Source: Pseudomonas sp. ABC1 (GTDB taxonomy: Bacteria; Pseudomonadota; Gammaproteobacteria; Pseudomonadales; Pseudomonadaceae). From it: DNA of 64,000 nt. The translations under genes were made by a program, and so were the position numbers. The notes under the pieces were generated by a model. That model saw nothing but the letters and a program-made list of their open reading frames with translations. It searched no databases and had not been told where the DNA came from. Location of the stretch: the NCBI RefSeq assembly GCF_013395055.1, contig NZ_CP058349.1, forward strand, positions 496,001 through 560,000, in the 5' to 3' direction. This document shows, in pieces, positions 1-9,894 of this stretch (positions are counted from its first letter, which is position 1; each line of letters starts with the position of its first letter).

Positions 1-1069
1 CCTTGAGCAGGTAGCGCTCCATCACATTGATGTTGCTACGACTCTTAACGGTTTCCGGACGCGCCTGGACGATATAGAGCTGGCCGTCGTCACCGTCCTT
101 GGCCCACTCGATGTCCATCGGGCGGCCATAGTGTTTCTCGATGATCAGCGCCTGGCGGGCCAGGTTGCTGACTTCTTCGTCGCTCAGGCAGAAACGCGCA
201 CGCTCGGCGGGATCGACTTCGACGGTCTTGACCGACTTGCCGGCCTTGGCTTCTTCGCCATAGACCATCTTGATCGCCTTGCTGCCCAGGTTGCGGCGCA
301 GGATCGCCGGGCGACCGGCCTCCAGCGTGTGCTTGTGCACATAGAATTCGTCAGGGTTGACCGCGCCCTGCACCACGGTCTCGCCGAGACCGTAGGCACC
401 GGTGATGAACACCACGTCACGGAAGCCCGACTCGGTGTCCAGGGTGAACATCACCCCGGCGGTACCGGTTTCGGAGCGCACCATGCGCTGCACACCGGCG
501 GACAGGGCGACCAGCTTGTGGTCGAAGCCCTGATGCACGCGGTAGGCGATGGCACGGTCGTTGAACAGCGAGGCGAAGACTTCCTTGGCAGCGCGGATCA
601 CGTTGTCCACGCCACGGATGTTGAGGAAGGTTTCCTGCTGGCCGGCGAAGGAAGCATCCGGCAGGTCTTCGGCGGTGGCCGAGGAGCGCACGGCCACCGC
701 CATGTTGTCGTTGCCGCCGCTCATCTCGGCGAAGGCGGTGCGGATATCGGCATCGAGGCGTGCCGGCAGTTCGGCGTCCATCACCCACTGGCGAATCTGT
801 GCGCCAGCCTTGGCCAGGGCATTGACGTCGTCGACATCCAGGGCGTCCAGGATCGCATGGATACGGTCATTGAGACCGCTCTGCTCGAGGAAGTCACGGT
901 AGGCCTGGGCCGTGGTGGCGAAACCGCCCGGTACGGAAACACCGGCACCGGCGAGGTTGCTGATCATCTCGCCCAGCGAGGCGTTCTTGCCCCCTACGTG
1001 CTCGACATCGTGGTTGCCGAGCTTATCGAGGGAAACTACGTACTCTACCAAGGTGATCTCTCCAGTCAT
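1..1069 (-). CDS. ppsA: Phosphoenolpyruvate synthase PpsA, N-terminal part
   Basis: Makes PEP from pyruvate and ATP for gluconeogenesis in the cytoplasm. Only about the first 356 residues are present, because the gene runs off the left edge; the full family length is about 790 residues. The reverse strand begins MTGEITLVEYV, followed by GGKNASLGEM and later AVRSSATAEDLPDASFAGQ, the family's ATP-grasp pyruvate-phosphate dikinase signature, and VNPDEFYVHK. The ATG at 1069 is the only start consistent with the family N-terminus. It diverges from ppsR, whose product regulates it. Confidence 0.97.
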   Translation of the reverse strand, partial: MTGEITLVEYVVSLDKLGNHDVEHVGGKNASLGEMISNLAGAGVSVPGGFATTAQAYRDFLEQSGLNDRIHAILDALDVDDVNALAKAGAQIRQWVMDAELPARLDADIRTAFAEMSGGNDNMAVAVRSSATAEDLPDASFAGQQETFLNIRGVDNVIRAAKEVFASLFNDRAIAYRVHQGFDHKLVALSAGVQRMVRSETGTAGVMFTLDTESGFRDVVFITGAYGLGETVVQGAVNPDEFYVHKHTLEAGRPAILRRNLGSKAIKMVYGEEAKAGKSVKTVEVDPAERARFCLSDEEVSNLARQALIIEKHYGRPMDIEWAKDGDDGQLYIVQARPETVKSRSNINVMERYLLK

Positions 1070-1192
1070 GTTGGAATCTCGATCCGAGCCATGTCGCCGA
1101 CAGTGACCTGGCCCCGCAAAATAAGTGACAATGCCCGCCATTCGACGCTCGGCAAAACCTGCCGAAACGCCCTTCACTCAAGGCCGCAGCCC
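1070..1192. promoter_or_regulatory. Divergent ppsA/ppsR promoter region
   Basis: This 123-base gap between the divergent starts must hold both promoters unless transcription enters from outside. I did not find a convincing -10/-35 pair or a terminator. The assignment rests on gene orientation only. Confidence 0.5.
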
Positions 1193-2011
1193 ATGAAACG
1201 AACCGCCTTTTTCATCTCCGACGGCACCGGCATCACTGCCGAAACCCTAGGCCAGAGCCTGCTCGCGCAATTCGAGAACATCAGCTTCATCAAGCTGACG
1301 CGCCCCTACATCGATACTGCGGAAAAAGCGCGGGCAATGGTACAGCAAATCAACGCGGCAGCGGAAAAGGACGGTGTCCGTCCGATCATTTTCGATACGC
1401 TGGTGAACCAGGAAATCCGCGATATCCTCGCCGAATCCGACGGTTTCATGATCGATATTTTCTCGTCCTTCCTCGCTCCGCTGGAAAGCGAGCTGAGCTC
1501 GCGCTCCTCCTATTCCGTGGGCAAATCCCACTCCATCGCCCACAACACCAGCTACATGGAGCGGATCGACGCGGTCAACTTCGCCCTCGACAACGACGAC
1601 GGCGCGCGCACGCGACATTATGACAAGGCCGACCTGATCCTGGTCGGTGTATCCAGGTGCGGCAAAACGCCCTCCTGCCTGTACATGGCCATGCAATACG
1701 GCATCCGTGCCGCCAACTACCCTCTGACCGAAGAGGACATGGAGCGCCTGCAACTGCCGGCGACCCTCAAGCAATACCGCGACAAACTGTTCGGCCTGAC
1801 CATCGACCCCGATCGCCTGGCCGCCATCCGCAACGAGCGCAAGCCCAACAGCCGCTACTCGAGCTTCGCCCAGTGCGAGTTCGAGGTCCGCGAAGTGGAA
1901 AGCCTGTTCCGCCGCGAAAACATTCCGTACCTCAACTCCACGCATTTCTCGGTGGAAGAGATTTCCGCCAAGATCCTCGTCGAGAAAGGCGTCGAGCGCC
2001 GTCTCAAATAA
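1193..2011 (+). CDS. ppsR: PEP synthase regulatory protein PpsR (kinase/pyrophosphorylase)
   Basis: Bifunctional enzyme of the DUF299 family. It inactivates PEP synthase by ADP-dependent phosphorylation and reactivates it by phosphate-dependent dephosphorylation. The 272-residue product starts MKRTAFFISDGTGITAETLG, typical of the family, and has the P-loop GVSRCGKT at residues 152-159. The reading frame stays open far upstream, but that extension is the antisense of ppsA, so the ATG at 1193 is chosen. It is divergent from ppsA, the usual Pseudomonas arrangement. Confidence 0.96.
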   Translation: MKRTAFFISDGTGITAETLGQSLLAQFENISFIKLTRPYIDTAEKARAMVQQINAAAEKDGVRPIIFDTLVNQEIRDILAESDGFMIDIFSSFLAPLESELSSRSSYSVGKSHSIAHNTSYMERIDAVNFALDNDDGARTRHYDKADLILVGVSRCGKTPSCLYMAMQYGIRAANYPLTEEDMERLQLPATLKQYRDKLFGLTIDPDRLAAIRNERKPNSRYSSFAQCEFEVREVESLFRRENIPYLNSTHFSVEEISAKILVEKGVERRLK

Positions 2012-2067
2012 TGCTGGAGCGGCAGGCTCGACTCAGAACCTGCCGCTTTCTTACACTGCCTAAACCG

Positions 2068-3552
2068 TCAGATCACCAGCAGATCGACGAATTTATGCAC
2101 CGGCGTGGCCTCCAGCCGCGCCTGATCCCTGGCCAATTCGAAAATCGCCGTGCAGCGCTGCGGCGCGAAGCGTGTCGCCAGGTTCGCCTTGAACTTCTCC
2201 TCCAGCAGCGGAATCCCTTCGACCCGGCGGCGACGATGACCGATGGGGTATTCCACCGCGACCTTCTCGGTGCTGCTGCCATCGGTGAAGAACACCTGGA
2301 TGGCATTGGCGATCGAACGTTTGTCGTCTTCCAGGTATTCCCGGGTGTAGCGCGGGTCTTCGACGATTTCGATCTTGTCCCGCAGGTGGTCGATCAACGG
2401 GTTGCCAGCATGGAAGTCATCCTCATAGTGCTCGGCCACCAGGTTGCCGAAGATCAGCGGCACCACGCTCATGTACTGGATGCAATGGTCGCGGTCGGCG
2501 GCATTGGCCAGCGGTCCCACCTTGGAAATGATGCGGATCGCCGATTCATGGGTGGTGATGACGATCTTCTCGATCTCTTCCAGCCGATCCTTGACCTGCG
2601 GGTGCAGGATGACAGCGGCCTCCGCAGCGGTCTGTGCATGGAATTCGGCGGGGAAGCTGATCTTGAACAGCACGTTCTCCATCACATAGTGGCCGAACGG
2701 CTGCGGGAAGCTGAACTGGCGCTGGGCCTGCGGCTTGGTCGCCAGGTCCTTGTTGGTGTGGCTGAAGGACACGTCGTAGAAGCCCCACTGCGGCGCCGTC
2801 AGCACACCCGGAATGCCCATTTCGCCGCGCAGGGCGATATCCGCCAGGCGCAAGCCACGGCTGGAGGCATCGCCCGCCGCCCAGGACTTGCGCGACCCGG
2901 CGTTCGGCGCATGGCGGTAGGTACGCAGCGACTGACCATCGGCGAAGGCATGCGACAGCGCCGACAGTATCTGTTCGCGGTTCGCCCCCAGCAGCTTGGC
3001 ACTGACCGCCGTGGATGCCAGCTTGACCAGGAATACATGGTCGAGCCCGACGCGGTTGAACGAGTTCTCCAGGGCGAACACACCCTGGATCTCGTGGGCC
3101 TTGATCATCGCTTCGAGTACGTCGCGCATCGTCAGCGGCGCTTCGCCCTGGGCCACGCGCTTCTGCGACAGGTGATCGGTGATGGCCAGAATGGCCCCGA
3201 GGTTATCGGAGGGATGGCCCCACTCAGCGGCCAGCCAGGTGTCGTTGTAGTCCAGCCAGCGCACGATGGCGCCGATATCCCAGGCTGCCTTGACCGGGTC
3301 GAGACGGAAACTGGTGCCCGGCACCCTGGCCCCATGGGGCACCTGCGTGCCCTCGACCAGCGGCCCGAGATGCTTGGTGCACTCCGGGAAACGCAGGGCG
3401 AGCAGGCCGCAACCGAGGGTATCGATCAGGCAGTTGCGCGCGGTGTCCCAGGCTTCGCGGGAGACGATCTCGTAGTCGAGAACGTAATCGGCGATGTCCT
3501 GAATCACCTGATCGTAGTCGGGGCGATTGTTAAGGTCGACATTGGAACTCAT
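2068..3552 (-). CDS. prpD: 2-methylcitrate dehydratase PrpD
   Basis: Acts on 2-methylcitrate in the methylcitrate cycle that clears propionyl-CoA. The 494-residue protein has the MmgE/PrpD family length and recognisable blocks near the N-terminus (DTLGCGLLALRFPECTKHLG), WLDYNDTWLAAEWGHPSDN and SRKSWAAGDASSRG. It is the last gene of the prp operon, 202 bases after prpF. Because AcnD and PrpF are also present, PrpD may be partly redundant here, as in other gamma-proteobacteria that carry both dehydration routes. Confidence 0.96.
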   Translation of the reverse strand: MSSNVDLNNRPDYDQVIQDIADYVLDYEIVSREAWDTARNCLIDTLGCGLLALRFPECTKHLGPLVEGTQVPHGARVPGTSFRLDPVKAAWDIGAIVRWLDYNDTWLAAEWGHPSDNLGAILAITDHLSQKRVAQGEAPLTMRDVLEAMIKAHEIQGVFALENSFNRVGLDHVFLVKLASTAVSAKLLGANREQILSALSHAFADGQSLRTYRHAPNAGSRKSWAAGDASSRGLRLADIALRGEMGIPGVLTAPQWGFYDVSFSHTNKDLATKPQAQRQFSFPQPFGHYVMENVLFKISFPAEFHAQTAAEAAVILHPQVKDRLEEIEKIVITTHESAIRIISKVGPLANAADRDHCIQYMSVVPLIFGNLVAEHYEDDFHAGNPLIDHLRDKIEIVEDPRYTREYLEDDKRSIANAIQVFFTDGSSTEKVAVEYPIGHRRRRVEGIPLLEEKFKANLATRFAPQRCTAIFELARDQARLEATPVHKFVDLLVI

Positions 3553-3659
3553 CTTGCAATCCTCTCGTATGAAGGGTTGGAAAGTTGTCCTCAGTCTTCA
3601 GGCTGGCTGGCCCTGCCTCCGGGTGGGGCGGGCTTCTTATGAATGACTTGCACGTGGCA

Positions 3660-3724
3660 TAGGGTGCGCTACGCGTTCTGGAGACGATTGAGTCGCCACC
3701 CAGGTGCGCGCGGCGCACCCTACG
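3660..3724. repeat. REP-like inverted repeat between prpF and prpD
   Basis: TAGGGTGCGC at 3660-3669 faces GCGCACCCTA at 3713-3722. The right arm belongs to a longer unit that recurs almost identically at 5044-5065 upstream of prpF. This is the layout of a Pseudomonas REP/BIME element. It may stabilise or trim the polycistronic mRNA, but that is inference. Confidence 0.65.
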
Positions 3725-3754
3725 TTTGCAGCTCAACCCATCCTACCCACTCAC

Positions 3755-4942
3755 TTAGAACGCATCCCCTGGCACGCGCACCCAGCCTTCCATCAGGATG
3801 CGGGCGCTGCGGCTCATGATGGCCTTGGTCACTGCCCACTCGCCGTCCACCTGCCGGGCTTCGGCACCGACACGCAGGGAGCCGGAGGGATGACCGAAAC
3901 GGACTGCGCTGCGCTCACCGCCGCCTGCCGCCAGGTTGACCAGGGTGCCGGGAATCGCGGCCGCCGTGCCGATGGCCACCGCAGCGGTGCCCATCATGGC
4001 GTGGTGCAGCTTGCCCATGGACAGGGCACGCACCAGCAGGTCGATATCACCGGCGGCGATGGTCTTGCCGCTGGAGGCGATGTAGTCCCTGGCCGGCGCA
4101 ACGAAGGCGATCTTCGGCGTGTGCTGGCGGGTCGCGGCTTCTTCGGGGGTCTTGATCAGCCCCATGCGCAACGCGCCGGCAACGCGGATTTTCTCGAAAC
4201 GCGCCAGCGCCACCGGGTCGCCATTAATGGCTTCGCGCAGTTCGGTACCGCTGTAGCCGATGTCGGCAGCATTGACGAACACCGTGGGAATGCCGGCGGT
4301 GATCATGGTCGCCTTGAAGGTACCGACACCCGGCACCTCGAGGTCGTCGACCAGGTTGCCGGTGGGGAACATCGAGCCGCCCTCCTCGCCATCGTCGGAC
4401 GGATCGAGGAACTCCAGCACGATCTCGGCTGCCGGGAAGGTCACGCCATCCAGCTCGAAATCACCGGTTTCCTGCACCTGCCCCGCCGTCACGGGCACAT
4501 GGGCGATGATGGTCTTGCCGATGTTGGCCTGCCAGATACGCACCACGCACACGCCGTTCTCGGGAATGCGTGACGGATCGACCAGCCCGGCGTGGATGGC
4601 GAAGGCACCGGCAGCCGTGGACAGGTTGCCGCAATTGCCGGACCAGTCGACGAACGCCTTGTCGATGGAAACCTGGCCATACAGGTAGTCGACGTCATGC
4701 TCCGGCTGGGTGCTCTTCGACAGAATCACGCACTTGCTGGTGCTGGAGGTGGCGCCACCCATGCCGTCGATATGCGCCGCGTACGGATCGGGGCTGCCGA
4801 TGACGCGCTGGAACAGGCGGTCACGGGCTGCGCCAGGCACCTGGCAGCTGTGCGGCAGGTCCTGCAGGCGGAAGAACACGCCCTTGCTGGTGCCGCCACG
4901 GATATAAGTGGCGGGAATCTTGACTTGAGCTGCGTGGGGCAT
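3755..4942 (-). CDS. prpF: AcnD-accessory isomerase PrpF
   Basis: Converts the trans-aconitate-like product made by AcnD into the cis form that the cycle can use. It is 395 residues long and starts MPHAAQVKIPATYIRGGTSK, the conserved N-terminus of PrpF. The DWSGNCGN block (around residue 103) carries the family's conserved cysteine, and the diaminopimelate-epimerase-like fold is expected. It lies between acnD and prpD on the same strand, the standard cluster order. The start at 4942 follows a purine-rich stretch. Confidence 0.96.
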   Translation of the reverse strand: MPHAAQVKIPATYIRGGTSKGVFFRLQDLPHSCQVPGAARDRLFQRVIGSPDPYAAHIDGMGGATSSTSKCVILSKSTQPEHDVDYLYGQVSIDKAFVDWSGNCGNLSTAAGAFAIHAGLVDPSRIPENGVCVVRIWQANIGKTIIAHVPVTAGQVQETGDFELDGVTFPAAEIVLEFLDPSDDGEEGGSMFPTGNLVDDLEVPGVGTFKATMITAGIPTVFVNAADIGYSGTELREAINGDPVALARFEKIRVAGALRMGLIKTPEEAATRQHTPKIAFVAPARDYIASSGKTIAAGDIDLLVRALSMGKLHHAMMGTAAVAIGTAAAIPGTLVNLAAGGGERSAVRFGHPSGSLRVGAEARQVDGEWAVTKAIMSRSARILMEGWVRVPGDAF

Positions 4943-5043
4943 TGCTTGCTCCTGGGTTGAGAAACATGACGCTCAAAAACGAAACGCGGGGCACCGTGGC
5001 AAGGTGAACCATGCGCACCAAGGCTGCCGGGAAGGCCCGCCCC

Positions 5044-5065
5044 GGTGCGCTCGGCGCACCCTACG
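5044..5065. repeat. Second copy of the REP-like unit
   Basis: A single unit containing GGTGCGCTCGGCGCACC and ending CCTACG. It differs at one base from the copy at 3703-3724. It lies in the 152-base gap between acnD and prpF, so both downstream gaps of the operon carry the element. I did not see a paired inverted copy nearby. Confidence 0.55.
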
Positions 5066-5094
5066 CCCCCTCGCGGGAGGGGAAACGTCTGCTA

Positions 5095-7704
5095 TCAGGC
5101 CTTGCCTTCGAGGAAGTCCTGGGCGAAGCGTTGCAGCACGCCACCGGCCTCGTAGACCGAAACTTCCTCGGCGGTGTCCAGACGGCAGGTCATCGGCACT
5201 TCCAGGGTTTCACCGTTACGACGACGGATGACCAGGGTCAGGTCGGTACGCGGCTTGCGCTCGCCGACCACGTCGTAGGTCTCGGTGCCGTCCAGGCCCA
5301 GGGTCTTGCGCGTGGTGCCCGGTTTGAACTCCAGCGGCAACACGCCCATGCCAATCAGGTTGGTACGGTGGATACGCTCGAAGCCCTCGGCGGCGATCGC
5401 TTCCACACCGGCCAGGCGCACGCCCTTGGCGGCCCAGTCGCGGGACGAGCCCTGGCCGTAGTCGGCACCGGCGACGATGATCAGCGGCTGCTTGCGGTTC
5501 ATGTAGGTTTCGATGGCTTCCCACATGCGCATGACCTGGCCTTCCGGCTCGACGCGAGCCAGCGAGCCCTGCTTCACGCTGCCGTCCTCGTTCAACACCA
5601 TTTCGTTGAACAGTTTCGGGTTGGCGAAGGTGGCGCGCTGCGCGGTCAGGTGGTCGCCACGGTGGGTCGCGTAGGAGTTGAAGTCCTCTTCCGGCAGACC
5701 CATCTTGTGCAGGTACTCACCGGCGGCGCTGTCCATCAGGATCGCGTTGGACGGCGACAGGTGATCGGTGGTGATGTTGTCCGGCAACACCGCCAGCGGC
5801 AGCATGCCCTTGAGCGTGCGCTCGCCGGCCAGCGCGCCCTCCCAGTAAGGCGGACGACGGATGTAGGTGGATTGCGGGCGCCAGTCGTACAGCGGGCTTT
5901 CCGCTTCCTCGATGGTGCCGAGGTCGAACATCGGGATATAGATCTGCTTGAACTGCTCGGGCTTGACGCTGGCGGCGACGATGGCGTCGATTTCCTCGTC
6001 GCTCGGCCACAGGTCCTTCAGGGTGATCGGGTTGCCCTGAGCATCATGGCCCAGCACGTCCTGCTCGATGTCGAAGCGCACGGTCCCGGCGATGGCATAG
6101 GCCACCACCAGCGGCGGCGACGCCAGGAAAGCCTGTTTGGCGTACGGGTGGATGCGACCGTCGAAGTTGCGGTTGCCGGACAGCACCGCCGTGGCATACA
6201 GGTCACGGTCGATGATTTCCTGCTGGATGACCGGGTCCAGCGCGCCGGACATACCGTTACAGGTGGTGCAGGCATAGGCGACGATGCCGAAGCCCAGCGC
6301 TTCCAGCTCCGACAGCAGGCCCGCCTCTTCCAGGTACAGCTTGGCGACCTTGGAGCCCGGCGCGAAGGAAGTCTTGACCCACGGCTTGCGCACCAGTCCC
6401 AGCGCGTTGGCCTTTTTCGCCAGTAGGCCGGCGGCGACCACGTTGCGCGGGTTGGAGGTGTTGGTGCAACTGGTGATGGCGGCGATGATCACCGCGCCAT
6501 CGGGCATCAGCCCCTGGGCTTCTTCGGCCCTGGCGGCCTCCAGCTTGGCCTCGTCGGCGATGCCGCGCTCGTGCAGGGCGGAGGTCGGCAGGCGACGGTG
6601 CGGGTTGGACGGGCCGGCCATGTTGCGCACGACACTGGACAGGTCGAACGTCAGCACCCGCTCGTACTCGGCGGTTTTCAGCGCATCGGCCCACAGGCCG
6701 GTGGTCTTGGCGTAGTTCTCGACCAGCGCGACCTGTTCCGGCTCGCGGCCGGTCAGCTTCAGGTAGTCGATGGTCTGCTGGTCGATGTAGAACATCGAGG
6801 CAGTGGCGCCATACTCGGGGCACATGTTGGAAATGGTGGCGCGGTCGCCGATGGACAGGCTGTCCGCCCCTTCGCCGAAGAACTCGACGTAGGCACCGAC
6901 CACCCGCTCCTTGCGCAGGAATTCGGTCAGCGCCAGCACGATATCGGTGGCGGTGATGCCTGGCTGGCGCTTGCCGGTCAGCTCGACACCGACGATATCC
7001 GGCAGGCGCATCATCGAGGCACGGCCCAGCATCACCGTCTCGGCCTCCAGGCCGCCAACGCCGATGGCGATCACGCCCAGCGCATCGACGTGCGGCGTGT
7101 GGCTGTCGGTGCCGACGCAGGTGTCCGGAAAGGCCACGCCATCGCGCGCCTGGATCACCGGCGACATTTTCTCCAGGTTGATCTGGTGCATGATGCCGTT
7201 GCCGGCAGGGATCACGTCGACGTTCTTGAATGCGGTCTTGGTCCACTCGATGAAGTGGAAGCGGTCTTCGTTGCGGCGGTCTTCGATGGCGCGGTTCTTC
7301 TCGAAGGCATCCTTCTCGAAGCCACCATGCTCGACGGCCAGCGAGTGGTCGACGATCAGTTGGGTCGGCACCACCGGGTTGACCTTGGCCGGGTCACCGC
7401 CCTTCTCCGCGATGGCGTCGCGCAGGCCGGCCAGGTCGACCAGCGCGGTCTGCCCAAGGATGTCGTGGCAGACCACGCGAGCCGGATACCACGGAAAGTC
7501 CAGGTCACGTCGACGCTCGATCAACTGCTTGAGCGAGTCTGTCAGGGTCGCCGGATCGCAGCGGCGCACCAGGTTTTCCGCCAGTACGCGCGAGGTGTAC
7601 GGCAGCGTGGCATAAGCGCCCGGCTGGATCGCATCGACCGCGGCGCGGGCATCGAAATAGTCCAGGGAGGTTCCAGGTAGGGTCTTGCGGTTTGCGGCGT
7701 TCAT
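5095..7704 (-). CDS. acnD: Fe/S-dependent 2-methylisocitrate dehydratase AcnD
   Basis: An aconitase-superfamily enzyme that dehydrates 2-methylcitrate, working with PrpF. The 869-residue protein has the three 4Fe-4S cysteine contexts expected: ITSCTNTSNP near residue 413 and YACTTCNGMSG near residue 479, inside the conserved aconitase core, plus a C-terminal swivel domain with GADYGQGSSRDWAAKG. Its start (MNAANRKTLPGTSLDYFD) matches AcnD rather than housekeeping AcnA. It lies 80 bases after prpC in the operon. Confidence 0.97.
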   Translation of the reverse strand: MNAANRKTLPGTSLDYFDARAAVDAIQPGAYATLPYTSRVLAENLVRRCDPATLTDSLKQLIERRRDLDFPWYPARVVCHDILGQTALVDLAGLRDAIAEKGGDPAKVNPVVPTQLIVDHSLAVEHGGFEKDAFEKNRAIEDRRNEDRFHFIEWTKTAFKNVDVIPAGNGIMHQINLEKMSPVIQARDGVAFPDTCVGTDSHTPHVDALGVIAIGVGGLEAETVMLGRASMMRLPDIVGVELTGKRQPGITATDIVLALTEFLRKERVVGAYVEFFGEGADSLSIGDRATISNMCPEYGATASMFYIDQQTIDYLKLTGREPEQVALVENYAKTTGLWADALKTAEYERVLTFDLSSVVRNMAGPSNPHRRLPTSALHERGIADEAKLEAARAEEAQGLMPDGAVIIAAITSCTNTSNPRNVVAAGLLAKKANALGLVRKPWVKTSFAPGSKVAKLYLEEAGLLSELEALGFGIVAYACTTCNGMSGALDPVIQQEIIDRDLYATAVLSGNRNFDGRIHPYAKQAFLASPPLVVAYAIAGTVRFDIEQDVLGHDAQGNPITLKDLWPSDEEIDAIVAASVKPEQFKQIYIPMFDLGTIEEAESPLYDWRPQSTYIRRPPYWEGALAGERTLKGMLPLAVLPDNITTDHLSPSNAILMDSAAGEYLHKMGLPEEDFNSYATHRGDHLTAQRATFANPKLFNEMVLNEDGSVKQGSLARVEPEGQVMRMWEAIETYMNRKQPLIIVAGADYGQGSSRDWAAKGVRLAGVEAIAAEGFERIHRTNLIGMGVLPLEFKPGTTRKTLGLDGTETYDVVGERKPRTDLTLVIRRRNGETLEVPMTCRLDTAEEVSVYEAGGVLQRFAQDFLEGKA

Positions 7705-7784
7705 TGGGCAGGAACTCGATCAGGTCATTACACGTATGAATCGGAGGGCCTGGGCACACGCCCGGCCCCCTCTCTGCTTTTTAC

Positions 7785-8912
7785 TCAGCGCTTGTCGATC
7801 TCCGGCACGCTGCGCTGCTCCACACCGATGTAGTCGGCGCTGGGGCGGATGATGCGGTTGTTGGCGCGTTGCTCGAACACATGGGAGGTCCAGCCGGTCA
7901 CACGCGAGCAGACGAAGATCGGCGTGAACAGCTTGGTCGGGATCCCCATGAAGTGGTAAGCCGAGGCATGGTAGAAGTCGGCGTTGGGGAACAGCTTCTT
8001 CTGCTCCCACATGGTCTTGTCGATGGCTTCGGAAACCGGGTACAGCACGGTGTCGCCCACCTCGTCGGCCAGCTTCTTCGCCCACTGCTTGATCACTTCG
8101 TTGCGCGGGTCGGACTCGCGGTAGATCGCGTGGCCGAAGCCCATGATCTTGTCCTTACGCTCGAGCATCGCCAGCAGTTCAGTCACCGCCTCTTCCGGGG
8201 AAGAGAAGCGCTCGATCAGCTCCATCGCGGCTTCGTTGGCACCGCCATGCAGCGGACCGCGCAACGAGCCGATGGAACCGGTGACGCAGGAGTACAGGTC
8301 GCTCAGCGTCGAGGCGCAGACGCGGCCGGTGAAGGTAGAGGCGTTGAACTCGTGCTCGGCGTAGAGGATCAGCGAGACGTTCATCACCTTGCGGTGCAGT
8401 TCGCTCGGGGCCTTGTCGTGCAGCAGGTGCAGGAAGTGCCCACCGATGGTGTTCTCGTCGCTGGTGCAGTCGATGCGAACACCGTCGTGGGTGAAGCGGT
8501 ACCAGTAGCAGAGGATCGCCGGGAAGACCGCCAGCAGGCGCTCGGCCACCTCTCGCTGTTGCTCGAAGGACTCCTCGGGCTCCAGGGTACCCAGCATCGA
8601 AGCCCCCGTGCGCATCACGTCCATGGGGTGTGCATCGGCGGGGATGCGCTCCAGCACCTCTTTCAGCGCAGCCGGCAGGTCGCGCTTGGTCTTGAGCTTT
8701 TGCTGGTAGTCGGCAAGTTGCTGGCGAGTCGGCAGCTCCCCGTAAAAGAGCAGGTAGGCCACTTCTTCGAAGTCCGAATTGGCCGCCAGCTCACGCACGT
8801 CATAACCACGGTAGGTCAGGCCAGCGCCCTCCTTGCCGACGGTGCAGAGCGCGGTCTCGCCAGCGATCTGGCCACGCAGGCCAGCACCACTCAATACTTT
8901 TGCTTCAGCCAT
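7785..8912 (-). CDS. prpC: 2-methylcitrate synthase PrpC
   Basis: Condenses propionyl-CoA with oxaloacetate to 2-methylcitrate. The 375-residue protein begins MAEAKVLSGAGLRGQIAGET. Citrate-synthase catalytic contexts LHGGANEAAMEL and GFGHAIYRESDPR are present. The frame is open further upstream, but the ATG at 8912 has an excellent ribosome site (AAGGAG, spacing about 5) and gives the family length. It is the second enzyme gene of the operon. Confidence 0.97.
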   Translation of the reverse strand: MAEAKVLSGAGLRGQIAGETALCTVGKEGAGLTYRGYDVRELAANSDFEEVAYLLFYGELPTRQQLADYQQKLKTKRDLPAALKEVLERIPADAHPMDVMRTGASMLGTLEPEESFEQQREVAERLLAVFPAILCYWYRFTHDGVRIDCTSDENTIGGHFLHLLHDKAPSELHRKVMNVSLILYAEHEFNASTFTGRVCASTLSDLYSCVTGSIGSLRGPLHGGANEAAMELIERFSSPEEAVTELLAMLERKDKIMGFGHAIYRESDPRNEVIKQWAKKLADEVGDTVLYPVSEAIDKTMWEQKKLFPNADFYHASAYHFMGIPTKLFTPIFVCSRVTGWTSHVFEQRANNRIIRPSADYIGVEQRSVPEIDKR

Positions 8913-9006
8913 TGCTTTCTCCTTCTTGGATTTATTCTGGATCGTGCAAAACAGGAAATCCGGCGGAGGTGACAGATCAGGCAACTGCCACCTGTGCCCG
9001 CCCGGT

Positions 9007-9894
9007 TCAGCTTTTCTTCTGGGCGAACAGTGCGTCGAGCTTCTGCTCGAAGGCGTGGTAACCGATGCGGTCGTACAGCTCGGCACGGCTTTGCATCAGG
9101 TCGATCACCTCTTTCTGGTGGCCATCGCGGCGCACGGCGGTGTAGACCGCCTCCGCTGCTTTGTTGGCCGCACGGAAGGCCGACAGCGGGTAGAGCTGGA
9201 TGGCAACGCCGACCGAGGCCAGCTCTTCGCGGCTGAACAGCGGCGTGGCGCCGAACTCGGTGATGTTGGCCAGCACCGGCACATTCAATTCGTCGACGAA
9301 ACGCTTGTAGGTCGGCAGGTCGTAGGCGGCTTCGGCGAAGATGGCATCGGCACCGGCCTCCACGTACTTCAGCGAGCGTTCGATGGCGGCATCCACACCT
9401 TCAGCCTGGATGGCATCGGTACGGGCGATCAGGAAGAACGCCGGATCGGTCTTGGCATCGGCGGCGGCCTTGACGCGGTCGACCATCTCCTCGACGGAAA
9501 CGATTTCCTTGCCCGGACGGTGACCGCAACGCTTGGCGCCAACCTGGTCCTCGATATGCGCGGCGGCGGCGCCGGCCTTGATCAGGTTCTTCACCGTGCG
9601 CTCGATATTGAAGGCGCTCGGACCGAAACCGGTGTCGATATCCACCAGCAGCGGCAGGTCGCAGACGTCGGTGATGCGACGCACGTCCGTGAGGACGTCG
9701 TCCAGGGTGTTGATACCCAGGTCCGGCAAGCCGAGGGAGCCAGCGGCGACACCGCCGCCCGACAGGTAGATGGCCTTGAAACCGGCGCGTTTGGCCAGCA
9801 GCGCATGGTTGGCGTTGATGGCACCGATCACCTGCAAGGGCGACTCACTGGCCAGGGCGTCACGGAAACGCTGGCCCGCTGTAGGAAGGGTCAT
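9007..9894 (-). CDS. prpB: 2-methylisocitrate lyase PrpB
   Basis: Cleaves 2-methylisocitrate into pyruvate and succinate, the last step of the cycle. The 295-residue TIM-barrel protein has the catalytic loop KRCGH at residues 121-125 and the metal-binding DIDTGFG at 85-91. Its ATG overlaps the stop of the GntR gene (ATGA), so the two are translationally coupled and the regulator heads the operon. Confidence 0.97.
   Translation of the reverse strand: MTLPTAGQRFRDALASESPLQVIGAINANHALLAKRAGFKAIYLSGGGVAAGSLGLPDLGINTLDDVLTDVRRITDVCDLPLLVDIDTGFGPSAFNIERTVKNLIKAGAAAAHIEDQVGAKRCGHRPGKEIVSVEEMVDRVKAAADAKTDPAFFLIARTDAIQAEGVDAAIERSLKYVEAGADAIFAEAAYDLPTYKRFVDELNVPVLANITEFGATPLFSREELASVGVAIQLYPLSAFRAANKAAEAVYTAVRRDGHQKEVIDLMQSRAELYDRIGYHAFEQKLDALFAQKKS

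Noticed and set aside
131..1192. Very long N-terminal extension of the ppsR frame (626 codons in total)
   Set aside because: It is the antisense of ppsA; PpsR family proteins start at the ATG at 1193.
5011..6426. 471-codon plus-strand frame
   Set aside because: Shadow of acnD on the other strand, caused by GC-rich third positions; no ribosome site or family.
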